Shown here piece after piece: positions 1 through 8,278 of a DNA stretch of 56,636 nt (positions are counted from its first letter, which is position 1; each line of letters starts with the position of its first letter). The notes under the pieces are model-generated. The model saw only the letters and a list, made by a program, of their open reading frames with translations. It was not told the DNA's origin and did not search any database. The translations under genes and the position numbers were made by a program. The stretch is from MGIIb-O2 sp964003245 (lineage in GTDB: Archaea; Thermoplasmatota; Poseidoniia; Poseidoniales; Thalassarchaeaceae), in contig CAXFIU010000003.1 of assembly GCA_964003245.1 (NCBI GenBank), positions 1 to 56,636 on the forward strand, given 5' to 3'.

Positions 1-3000
1 CTTGATTAGTTATTACTAAATTTGTAGTCACTAGGTCTCCATTTAATACAGGACGATCTGATGAAAGTCCTAATGGTCCTAAAGATAAGCCATCTTCCGA
101 AAATATTTCAGTAGTAAAATCACGGTTTTCGAAAACCTCAACCGTTGCTGAGTCAATAGAAAATAAACTTGGATCATTTACTGATTGTGTAGTGCAACTA
201 ACTCCTTCAACAGTCCCTGAAGCTGGAGAACCCAATACCTCATTAGGAATTCGAACTTTAATTGGAACCGGTAGGAATTGTAATCTAGAAAGTGGTTCGA
301 GATTTAGAACTGAGGTCCCACTATCTCCTACTCTGATTATCCAATGATTATCGGTCTCACAAGAAATTGTGTATTGAGTAGGGCCATTTCCAGTATTTAG
401 GATTGAGAGAGAAAATTGAGCAAATTGACCAGGGATTGCCCCTAAATCATCAGCACCTGCCACTACAGTAACTAAACCTTCAACCCTCTCTACAACGGTC
501 TTAAGTTGCATCGAATGATACACAGTAGGTGCGTTCTTATCCCATAAAGTGACTTGCGATACGAAATGACCAGGGAGTGCGTATATATCATTAGAAACAT
601 CGGCATCAACATCAGAAAATTCTAAACTGATAATTACACTATCTCCATCTTGACCCGATGGAGATAAAGTCCATGGCCCTGACTCATTGAATAATTTCCA
701 CCACTCATCTATTGGAGCTAATAGAAGCCCACCTACATCAGATAATTGGACTGGTGAAGCAGAGATTTCTACAGTAACTTCAGATGTTCCTTCGTTCTTT
801 AGTTCTAAATCAAAAGTAACTGCACTTGATTCACTAGGGTCTAGATAACGAACCTTGGATTGATCTAATTCGGAAGGAGTAGATGGATAACTACCATCAG
901 GCAATAAAGGAGTTAGTCGAACCCCTACCTGAGAAACATAAACATCAATTTGTACTTTGTTATTATCTAATCCAGATATTTCATCATTCAATTCTACAAC
1001 TTCTGAGTTAGAATCTAATGTTAACATTATTGTGTGTAGTCCAGTTGTGGAGAAAACGTGCGGATATGAAAGAGAGGCCAATGAACCGCCAGGAAGTGAA
1101 GTTTTGGATTGTTCAAGAATTATTGTGTTTTCAGTAATATCTTCAATCAAAACAGAATAGCTTCCAGTAGGACCAGCAGCTTGATTTTTCCACTGAGCCT
1201 CGATCAAAAATGTATCTCCCTGTAAAGGACTTCCTACAGACGTAGATAGTGAGTTAGTAAAAACTGTGAGATCGGGAAATATAGATTCACTAATTTGGCC
1301 AGACATTACTATTGCATAATCTTGTAAATTGCCACCAGCATGCCCTACTTCAACTGACCAAGTTCCAATTTCAGGAGTATCTACTCTAAACCTCTCCACA
1401 TTATTTAGAGAGTCTCCTACTCCACCTGTTACGCTATTACCATTAACGAAATTATTTCCATAGTATACTATTCCACTTGGAGAGGTGATTTTTAAATCTA
1501 AATCATTTAGCAACTTAGGAGATGATTGGTTAGCTACTGCAGAACCCTCTGGGTCATTCCAAACAAGTGTTATATCAAATCTAGAGTTGTCATTCGATTG
1601 AATTGTATATACGAAAGAATGTCCCGGTTTCAATTCCCTAGAATCATCATATAATTGTTCTAGTTGAATGCCAGAATCTTCAGGAAATAGACTATTTGAG
1701 ATATTTATTTGACCCCAACCTTCGAAAGCATTAGGAATATCTGGAGATCCTAAATCATCTGCTCCATTAATCAGAATGGACCTAATTAAGTCAGACCTTG
1801 GTTCTACTATACCTTCATTCACCCTGAGATATTGTCTAGCCATTGTAGTAGCACCTGCGGCTACTGCAGTTGACATTGAAGAACCGTTTAGAGTCATATA
1901 GAGTGGAATATCTGTATCTATATGTTCAGATGATGAACAACTATCACCCTCTACAAATTGTGCTTCTTCTGCTCGTGCAGAACATATCATCACACCTGGA
2001 GCAACTAAATCTGGTTTTATTCTACCATCTAAAGTCGTCCCTTTCGATGATGTTGAATAAACCTCGCCAGCAGGTTGACTACCAAATGATCCAGTAGTGG
2101 ATGTACCAATAGTTAGAACATTCTTCGCAGTCCCAGGTGGAGTAATGCTCTGATAACCATTCATCCCCAGATCTCCAGCCGAAAATAACGCTAGGAAACT
2201 AGGCTCATCAACTAAATATGAGTCAGCGGAACGTGAATCTGAACTATACTCGCCTACAAGATTAATATTACCCCAACTATTAGTTTGAATGCGCGCACTC
2301 TGTTGGTATGAATGTGCAAACATTTCGTAGAGAGAACCCCATCGGGCTAAAATTCCTGAACTATCTGCTTCTAATTGATAGAAATGAAATGTTGCAGCGG
2401 GAACGATTCCTGTGGAGTTTGAATCTCCTGAACCATCACCTAATATCGTAGAAGTCACATGGGTTCCATGGCCACTGTTCCTATCCTGATATGAATTATC
2501 AGGGCCAAATAAATCATATATCGCTCTAACTCTACCATTAAAGTCACCATGATCAGCATCAATTCCAGTATCTGAAATTGCTAAAATCTCTCCACTACCA
2601 TTCAGATTGAAATTGGACATTGCTGACGCAATATTGCTGCCTATTAGTTGGCTAGCATTACTATTATGAATAGAAATGGTTGAAGATTCATGAATACTAA
2701 GTATTCTTCCATCCATGGCTAAAACAGGCAACCATGAGGAATCTATTCCTTTAACTTGACATAAATGAATATCGCAAACATTCCTTGATATCGAACTATC
2801 TGAAATACGATTCATATCTGATTCAAGTTCAGATAACTCACTAGTTTTCAAGTCAGAAGTAATTGTTAGATCTAAATCAAGCAATAAACCGCCTCTTCCA
2901 GAAAAATCAACTAAATTTGGAGATACTCGCCAAGCAATTGGTAGACCTTCAATCCACCTTACAGAAGAGGATTTTTCTAATTCGGATTTAGAATTCATGA

Positions 3001-3421
3001 TATCTTCAACTGGAATCCTAATAATCAAGGCAGAATCTGGAAGATAATCTATTATGGAATATCCTTTCGAATCTAGTAAATTAATTAATTCAGACATATC
3101 AACACTATTAGATTGTATTATTGCCAATCCAGTACGTGAAAGTGCTGATGAATCATACAAACTCTCTGGGCCGAGAGGCATTGGATCAACTAAAGGATCA
3201 AAATTACCGAATGGAGAATGGATTATTCCTGTGAAACGGTTTAATTCATAATTAGATTCGGAAACGACTGATAATTTACTCCATTTACTAATTTCAGATG
3301 GTTCTTGTAAATCCGAAATTTCAGTAGATTCTGTAGTCTCACTGAGGGCAGAAACTGCACCAGACCATGATGAAAGAATTAGAATCAAGAGAATAGGGAA
3401 AATCGATTTCACAGCAGTCAT
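1..3421 (-). CDS. Secreted subtilisin-like serine protease (S8), 3' end beyond window
   Basis: Reading leftward from an ATG at 3421 the frame stays open to the window edge, about 1140 residues without a stop, so the C-terminus is missing. Residues 1-25 are a signal peptide (MTAVKSIF followed by a Leu/Ile run, ending SGAVSA). Residues about 30-270 look like a pro-region. The S8 triad is complete by motif: Asp284 in ISDTGID, His318 in SGHGTHV and Ser515 in NGSSMS, with an Asn in TNSWGN suited to the oxyanion hole. After the catalytic domain come beta-sandwich segments of the kind found in KP-43/kexin-type subtilases (for example DITLVWNDPEG) and then Ig-like exported modules. It should hydrolyse proteins or peptides outside the cell. 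It lies 69 bp downstream of GAPDH on the same strand, with no functional link obvious. The family call is firm; substrate and C-terminal anchoring cannot be seen. Confidence 0.9.
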   Translation of the reverse strand, partial: MTAVKSIFPILLILILSSWSGAVSALSETTESTEISDLQEPSEISKWSKLSVVSESNYELNRFTGIIHSPFGNFDPLVDPMPLGPESLYDSSALSRTGLAIIQSNSVDMSELINLLDSKGYSIIDYLPDSALIIRIPVEDIMNSKSELEKSSSVRWIEGLPIAWRVSPNLVDFSGRGGLLLDLDLTITSDLKTSELSELESDMNRISDSSISRNVCDIHLCQVKGIDSSWLPVLAMDGRILSIHESSTISIHNSNASQLIGSNIASAMSNFNLNGSGEILAISDTGIDADHGDFNGRVRAIYDLFGPDNSYQDRNSGHGTHVTSTILGDGSGDSNSTGIVPAATFHFYQLEADSSGILARWGSLYEMFAHSYQQSARIQTNSWGNINLVGEYSSDSRSADSYLVDEPSFLALFSAGDLGMNGYQSITPPGTAKNVLTIGTSTTGSFGSQPAGEVYSTSSKGTTLDGRIKPDLVAPGVMICSARAEEAQFVEGDSCSSSEHIDTDIPLYMTLNGSSMSTAVAAGATTMARQYLRVNEGIVEPRSDLIRSILINGADDLGSPDIPNAFEGWGQINISNSLFPEDSGIQLEQLYDDSRELKPGHSFVYTIQSNDNSRFDITLVWNDPEGSAVANQSSPKLLNDLDLKITSPSGIVYYGNNFVNGNSVTGGVGDSLNNVERFRVDTPEIGTWSVEVGHAGGNLQDYAIVMSGQISESIFPDLTVFTNSLSTSVGSPLQGDTFLIEAQWKNQAAGPTGSYSVLIEDITENTIILEQSKTSLPGGSLASLSYPHVFSTTGLHTIMLTLDSNSEVVELNDEISGLDNNKVQIDVYVSQVGVRLTPLLPDGSYPSTPSELDQSKVRYLDPSESSAVTFDLELKNEGTSEVTVEISASPVQLSDVGGLLLAPIDEWWKLFNESGPWTLSPSGQDGDSVIISLEFSDVDADVSNDIYALPGHFVSQVTLWDKNAPTVYHSMQLKTVVERVEGLVTVVAGADDLGAIPGQFAQFSLSILNTGNGPTQYTISCETDNHWIIRVGDSGTSVLNLEPLSRLQFLPVPIKVRIPNEVLGSPASGTVEGVSCTTQSVNDPSLFSIDSATVEVFENRDFTTEIFSEDGLSLGPLGLSSDRPVLNGDLVTTNLVITNQ

Positions 3422-3490
3422 AGCAAGCCTGCGACACATTAAGCCCTTTTGACCGTTAACGTTTGATGAATCGAAAATAAGTCGAAGATT

Positions 3491-4531
3491 CTAGATACCA
3501 TAGTATTCAGATATTGCTAAATCAGTTTTTGCAACGCTAACTTTCCAATCTTCTTCAGTTCCCATTAAAGCTCTTACACAATCTACATTTTCGGGAATTA
3601 CATCACTTTCTTGATGTATGGCTTGAAAGTAATACAACCTATTGCCAACTAACTTCACACCATCTTCCCAGACAAAAATTTCGTGTAAATCACCCCATTT
3701 CCTACCTATATCTCTAGCCATTTCCATTACTTCTGCGGTAGTCGGAATTCGGTCATCTTTACCATTCATAATAATCACACGAGGGGTTTCTCGCCACATC
3801 TCAATAATCGAATCTGTATTCAGACCATGGCCCTCAGGTAGATCAGCGATAATCGAATGAACATGCATTAAAGTTGTAGGGACAGCGACTGCTAGAGAAT
3901 TTATATCAATTTCTGGCTTAACTGTCATAACATCGGGGCCATGATGACTTGGTACTTTCAGAACTGGTTTAATTGCATTAATTGGCCCCTTATCAGAATC
4001 ACCTGGGTCGGCTGCTCTTCTAATCATTGTACACTCAACTTTGAGAGAACCACAATGATCATACAATGGAACCAAAGTTCTTGAAAGACCTGTGGTATTA
4101 CATGAAACAACACGTGTACCCTGAGCATTGAGATTTTCCAAATGATTAGCGCAAGAGGTATATGATAAACCAGTAAGAGAATGTTTTTCACCACCTTGAA
4201 ACATATATTTCACACCTGCTGATCGATATTTCTCTAGATTGGCCGCCCCCATTTTACCTGGTGCACAATCAATAACAACGTCCGCAATCGATAATAAATC
4301 TGTTAATCCACCTTCACAAGTATATCCTTGCTCGGAAAATGAATCTATTTTTTCTCTATCATCAAAAGTACAATATAAAGGAAATCCGCGTTTTTTGGCC
4401 AGTCCACAGCCAAAGGAAGGGCCAGTTTTGGTGACTCCTATGACTTCCATATCATCTTGTGCATCTATAGCATCAGCTACTCTCTTACCTATTGTACCAA
4501 AACCATTTATTGCGACTTTAATTGTATCCAT
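3491..4531 (-). CDS. gap: Type II (archaeal) glyceraldehyde-3-phosphate dehydrogenase
   Basis: This 346-residue protein matches the archaeal phosphorylating GAPDH family, usually about 335-345 residues. The N-terminus carries the nucleotide-binding Rossmann motif INGFGTIGKRVADA at residues 8-21, followed by VTKTGPSF, a position typical of the archaeal family. The catalytic cysteine is Cys144 in VSCNTTGLSR. It catalyses reversible oxidation and phosphorylation of glyceraldehyde-3-phosphate to 1,3-bisphosphoglycerate with NAD(P), in cytosolic glycolysis and gluconeogenesis. The start at 4531 puts the Rossmann motif at the usual distance from the N-terminus. It is divergent from the GXGXG-protein gene at 4689, with a TATA-like box at 4582-4590. 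No other glycolytic gene is in the window. Confidence 0.96.
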   Translation of the reverse strand: MDTIKVAINGFGTIGKRVADAIDAQDDMEVIGVTKTGPSFGCGLAKKRGFPLYCTFDDREKIDSFSEQGYTCEGGLTDLLSIADVVIDCAPGKMGAANLEKYRSAGVKYMFQGGEKHSLTGLSYTSCANHLENLNAQGTRVVSCNTTGLSRTLVPLYDHCGSLKVECTMIRRAADPGDSDKGPINAIKPVLKVPSHHGPDVMTVKPEIDINSLAVAVPTTLMHVHSIIADLPEGHGLNTDSIIEMWRETPRVIIMNGKDDRIPTTAEVMEMARDIGRKWGDLHEIFVWEDGVKLVGNRLYYFQAIHQESDVIPENVDCVRALMGTEEDWKVSVAKTDLAISEYYGI

Positions 4532-4581
4532 AATATCACTAACTACCCTTTGACAATATCATGCCCGAGTAGAAACTCTAT

Positions 4582-4590
4582 CAATATACC
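4582..4590 (-). promoter_or_regulatory. TATA-like box for gap
   Basis: On the minus strand the sequence reads GGTATATTG. It is centred about 26 nt before a predicted start near 4560, giving a leader of about 29 nt before the GAPDH ATG at 4531. The call rests on motif and spacing only. Confidence 0.4.
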
Positions 4591-4688
4591 CTTTTTTAAC
4601 TACAAACTTAATTTAATTTTTAATACTTTAATTGCCCTTCAAGCCGTCAGAATCAAGACTAAATACACCCTCAGAGTCATGATAGTCT

Positions 4689-6227
4689 ATGCGCGAGGTC
4701 ACGGATAAGAGCGTTAAATTAAATCGTGACCTTGAAAAAATGCTTGTAGAAGCATTGGAACGTGACCTATTAGTCCGAATAGGATGGGGAAGAAATGGTG
4801 ATGAAAAGCCAAAAGAAGGAGAAATAGGTGTAATAACTCATCTTCCAAAGAAATCTAGAGTTTTGCTCCTAGGTAACTTAGGAGAATGCTGTGGAGCCAT
4901 GAATAGAGGAGGGAATCTAACTATTCAAGGAGGATGCTCTTCAATGGCTGGTGCTTTCCAAGAAGATGGAAGATTAATTATCGAAAAGGATGCGGGGGAT
5001 AGAATCGGTTCCAATATGAGAGGAGGGATGATTAACGTCCAAGGATCGGTATCTAATTTTGCAGGCGAATCTATGGGAGAAGGGACGATTCTAGTCCGCG
5101 GGCATGCTGGAGAAAGAGTGGGTGCAGGAATGTCAGGAGGGACAATAATTGTTTTAGGTTCAGTCGGAAAAGAACCAGGAATAGGTATGATTGGAGGGAA
5201 AATAATTGTCGCAGGGAATTGCCCACCCGCAGGAGAGGGTGCAGAAATAAGAGAAATTAAATCAAAAGAAATCTCAGAAGTTTCTGAACATTTAGAACCT
5301 TTAGGTTTGTCAATAAATAAAGATGCTTTAGTAATTATACCTTCAGAAAAAGACATCAATATTTTTGAGCATCCGGAAATTAGTATTATGGAAGGTTTAG
5401 AAAAAATATTACTAGTACCATCTGGAAAAAATAAACAGTCACTATATGAAAAATTAGATTGCAGAACATTACTAAAAAAAATGGATGAGGATGAGGGAGT
5501 TGTTTTCCCAATTCCTTGGCTCGTTGAAAGGAAAAAAATTGTAGATTCTAATAGTTTGATGACTTCTAAACAACCATTTTTAGTGAGGGAATCTCCAAGA
5601 GAAATCGATTTACTAGATATTGATCAGGATAATATAGTTCAAATCTCAGATTATCTAAATGCATGTTCAGGAATAGTTCTAAATTTAGAATCTCTTCCTA
5701 AAATGAACGATGCCGAAATAGAAGCATTAATTGTTTCCTTAAGAAGTAAAATGAATAATAAATCTCTTGTGATGTTAAGGGACAGAGTAGATAGGGTAGA
5801 GAATTTACTTAGGATGATTATTGATTTGAATTTAGATGGAGCAATTATCAACGCTGCAACCCCTGGAGGAAGTAGAGCAGCAGCAGCATTGCCTAGAATT
5901 GGTTTAGCATCAAGAGCAATGAATATCAAAGAACAAGGGAAATATTTGTTAATTAAATTAGATGAAAGCCCTAGTGCAGAGGATTTCATCATAGCTAAAG
6001 GTGCAGGGTGTTCATTAATTGTTGCTCCGAATAATGACGAAAAAATAGAAGAAAATCTTGTTTGGCTGAAATCAACCATAAATGGTTGGATGGCCGATTT
6101 AGGTGTTCAAAATTTAGAGGAAATTACTCGAAGAAATTTAAGGGCAATAGATTATGATACTGCTGCTATTTCAGGTCTGAGATTAATAGGATACGACCGC
6201 CCTCTTCCAATGTGGCTTGGAAACTAG
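4689..6227 (+). CDS. GXGXG-domain protein fused to a degenerate glutamate-synthase-like domain
   Basis: This is a 512-residue cytosolic protein with no signal peptide. Residues about 25-185 form a GXGXG right-handed beta-helix, seen as repeated units such as NRGGNLTIQGG, MRGGMINVQGS and MSGGTIIVLGS. This is the fold of the C-terminal domain of glutamate synthase (GltB3) and of formylmethanofuran dehydrogenase subunit C. Residues about 300-512 resemble the FMN-binding barrel of archaeal glutamate synthase: DGAIINAATPGGSRAAAALPR matches the DG-GGTGAAP strand, and the end MADLGVQNLEEI matches the family's end. The second phosphate-binding GG loop and the Cys motif for the 3Fe-4S cluster are not visible. 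The domain order, helix first, is opposite to bacterial GltB. pheT follows 8 nt downstream, so the two are probably co-transcribed. Domain identity is well supported; glutamate synthase activity is doubtful. Confidence 0.75.
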   Translation: MREVTDKSVKLNRDLEKMLVEALERDLLVRIGWGRNGDEKPKEGEIGVITHLPKKSRVLLLGNLGECCGAMNRGGNLTIQGGCSSMAGAFQEDGRLIIEKDAGDRIGSNMRGGMINVQGSVSNFAGESMGEGTILVRGHAGERVGAGMSGGTIIVLGSVGKEPGIGMIGGKIIVAGNCPPAGEGAEIREIKSKEISEVSEHLEPLGLSINKDALVIIPSEKDINIFEHPEISIMEGLEKILLVPSGKNKQSLYEKLDCRTLLKKMDEDEGVVFPIPWLVERKKIVDSNSLMTSKQPFLVRESPREIDLLDIDQDNIVQISDYLNACSGIVLNLESLPKMNDAEIEALIVSLRSKMNNKSLVMLRDRVDRVENLLRMIIDLNLDGAIINAATPGGSRAAAALPRIGLASRAMNIKEQGKYLLIKLDESPSAEDFIIAKGAGCSLIVAPNNDEKIEENLVWLKSTINGWMADLGVQNLEEITRRNLRAIDYDTAAISGLRLIGYDRPLPMWLGN

Positions 6228-6231
6228 GTGA
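6226..6231 (+). promoter_or_regulatory. Shine-Dalgarno site that fixes the pheT start
   Basis: AGGTGA overlaps the TAG stop of the upstream gene and lies 4 nt before the ATG at 6236. It favours that ATG over the in-frame GTG at 6212, which would overlap the upstream gene. Confidence 0.65.
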
Positions 6232-6235
6232 GACT

Positions 6236-7990
6236 ATGCCGACATTGAAATTTAATCACAGCATATTAGAATATCTTCATGGAATAAAAAATCTAAAATA
6301 TGATTCAACAGATTGGGAAAAAAGAATGCCATCAATAGGTTGCGTAGTAGAAGAAAATGATAGTGAAGGAATTGAAATAGAAATTTTTCCAGATAGAACA
6401 GACTTACTCAGCCATGAAACAATTTCTAGAGCAGCAAGAGCTTTTCTAAACTCTGTTAGCGACTCTCCCGAGCTGGAAATAAAACAAGGAGAAATAAATG
6501 TGGATGTTGATCAAACCCTTGAAGAAATACGTCCAGTAATTTTGGGAGCTGTTGTCAGAGGAGTAGATAATGGGACAAGCCTCAAAGAAAAAGATGAATT
6601 TATTCAGTCATTGATGGACCATCAAGAAAAGTTACATTTAACTTTAGGTAGGAAGAGAAAATTTGCTTCAATTGGAGTTCATGATTTGTCCCAATTAAGT
6701 CCTCCATTCAAAGTGATTTCTGTTGACAAAAAATACAAATTTACTCCATTGGCTGAAGAAAAAGAAATGAGTATTGAAGATATATTAGAATTACATCCTA
6801 AAGGTAAGGAATATGCTCATCTCATGGCAGATATGGACAATTATCCCGTAATAATAGACTCTGGAAATAAAGTTCTTTCATTCCCCCCAATAATCAATGG
6901 AGACCATACTACTGTAAATGAGCAGACTAGAGATTTTTTCATTGACGTGACAGGTTGGGATGAAAGATCTTGTGAAGCTTGTTTACTATTGATATGTTTA
7001 TCACTCGCAGAAAGAGGAGGAGAAATCGAATCAATCCAGATAAATAATTGGAATCAAGAATCATTAACTGTCCCAAGAGGCGATTCGAAAAATCATAAAG
7101 TTCCAGATAGATTGATTAGAAATATTCTTGGTATCGAATTAAGCAAAACAGAAATTGCTAATTCAATTAGAAAAATGGGAGGAGAGTTAGTGGATACTAG
7201 AACTGTAACCGATGGCCCTGATAAAATTGAGAAATGGGCAGATTGTATTGTCGGTGAAAAGGAGCATATTATTTCGATGCCAAGATGGAGAAATGATATT
7301 ATGCACCCTGTGGATATAGTAGAAGATATTGCAATAGGATATGGTTATGACAACCTACCAGACCAGTTATCTACCGTACACCTAGATGCAATTCCTCTAC
7401 CTTCATCTAATCTACATAGAAGAATAAGTTCAAGTCTTTGCTCATTAGGATTACAAGAAACTCAAAGTTTAACATTATCAAATAAACGTGACCAATTTGA
7501 AAGAGTAAGATGGAATGAAGAAAATAAAAGTACAATAATTTCGAATCCTATAACTAACGAACATACAATGTTAAGGCAACATATTTTACCTTCATTGCTA
7601 AATCTTTTAGCAGCAAATAGACATCATGAACTACCTCAAAGAGTACATGAGTTAGGAGAAGTAGTTAGAGATTCAGAAAATAAAACCCGTCTTTCATGGG
7701 CTTGTGCTGAAGTGGGAGGAGGATTTTCTGCCGCTAAGGGCATTGCTAGTGCACTGCTTAGAGACTTAGGAGCAGACCTCTCAGAGATAAAATGGGAAGA
7801 AATTAATCATGGAGAGGGCCCTTGGATAAAAGGCAGAGGTGCTAAAGTAATAATTAATGGAATTGAAGTTGGACAAATAGGAGAAATTGATCCAATGGTG
7901 TCATTCGATTTTGGCTTAAAAGTTCCAATTCAAGCTGGCGAATTTGATGTAGATGCTCTAGGCAGGACAATACCTGACCCTATACTTTAA
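6236..7990 (+). CDS. pheT: Phenylalanyl-tRNA synthetase beta subunit (archaeal type)
   Basis: With the start at 6236 the protein is 584 residues and begins MPTLKFN, like other archaeal PheT proteins. It is the beta chain of the alpha2-beta2 synthetase that charges tRNA-Phe. It holds the B3/B4 editing module in the first half. A B5 domain around residues 280-380 includes MPRWRNDI and HPVDIVEDIAIGYGYDN, a hallmark of PheT. A class II synthetase-like core fills the C-terminal third (NEHTMLRQHILPSLL, then HELGEVV). It lacks the bacterial N-terminal tRNA-binding extension, as expected for archaea. The partner gene pheS is not in the window. The GTG at 6212 adds eight residues and is less likely. 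Confidence 0.95.
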   Translation: MPTLKFNHSILEYLHGIKNLKYDSTDWEKRMPSIGCVVEENDSEGIEIEIFPDRTDLLSHETISRAARAFLNSVSDSPELEIKQGEINVDVDQTLEEIRPVILGAVVRGVDNGTSLKEKDEFIQSLMDHQEKLHLTLGRKRKFASIGVHDLSQLSPPFKVISVDKKYKFTPLAEEKEMSIEDILELHPKGKEYAHLMADMDNYPVIIDSGNKVLSFPPIINGDHTTVNEQTRDFFIDVTGWDERSCEACLLLICLSLAERGGEIESIQINNWNQESLTVPRGDSKNHKVPDRLIRNILGIELSKTEIANSIRKMGGELVDTRTVTDGPDKIEKWADCIVGEKEHIISMPRWRNDIMHPVDIVEDIAIGYGYDNLPDQLSTVHLDAIPLPSSNLHRRISSSLCSLGLQETQSLTLSNKRDQFERVRWNEENKSTIISNPITNEHTMLRQHILPSLLNLLAANRHHELPQRVHELGEVVRDSENKTRLSWACAEVGGGFSAAKGIASALLRDLGADLSEIKWEEINHGEGPWIKGRGAKVIINGIEVGQIGEIDPMVSFDFGLKVPIQAGEFDVDALGRTIPDPIL

Positions 7991-7997
7991 TTTACAT

Positions 7998-8186
7998 TTA
8001 TTCACTATCGTCTGAGAGTAAGGCCATAGCGTCAATAAAAGTTTTATTTGTAAGGTGGGAACGATCGTTTTCTTCCTTTTTATCGCTCCTAACTTCCCTT
8101 TCATATTCAACTACTATGTTATCTTCAACTTTTGAAGATTTTTTGCTCCCAGAAGATTTCTTTCTGAACGGCCATATCGGTGCCAT
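7998..8186 (-). CDS. Small charged hypothetical protein
   Basis: This would be a 62-residue protein starting MAPIWPFRKK, very rich in Lys, Ser, Glu and Asp, with an acidic end (LLSDDSE). No domain is recognised and no membrane segment is seen. It ends 7 bp past the pheT stop and is divergent from the SGNH protein gene at 8279. It fills an otherwise empty 290-bp gap and has an ATG start, which makes it a plausible gene, but there is no homology evidence. Confidence 0.4.
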   Translation of the reverse strand: MAPIWPFRKKSSGSKKSSKVEDNIVVEYEREVRSDKKEENDRSHLTNKTFIDAMALLSDDSE

Positions 8187-8278
8187 ATACTGGCAGCAGC
8201 GACTAAGGACTTCAACACTTCTCTATTTTCTGAACAAAACAGGGAGATAATCAAAGAGTAGAACACTCAGGATGTGAC

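Noticed and set aside
1..3421. Possible pseudogene at the window start
   Set aside because: Translation shows a continuous frame with an intact triad; it only lacks its end because the window stops.
4925..6079. Two antisense open frames of 142-144 residues
   Set aside because: They mirror the GXGXG protein gene; their Pro/Ile-rich repeats are the complement of the Gly-rich rungs.
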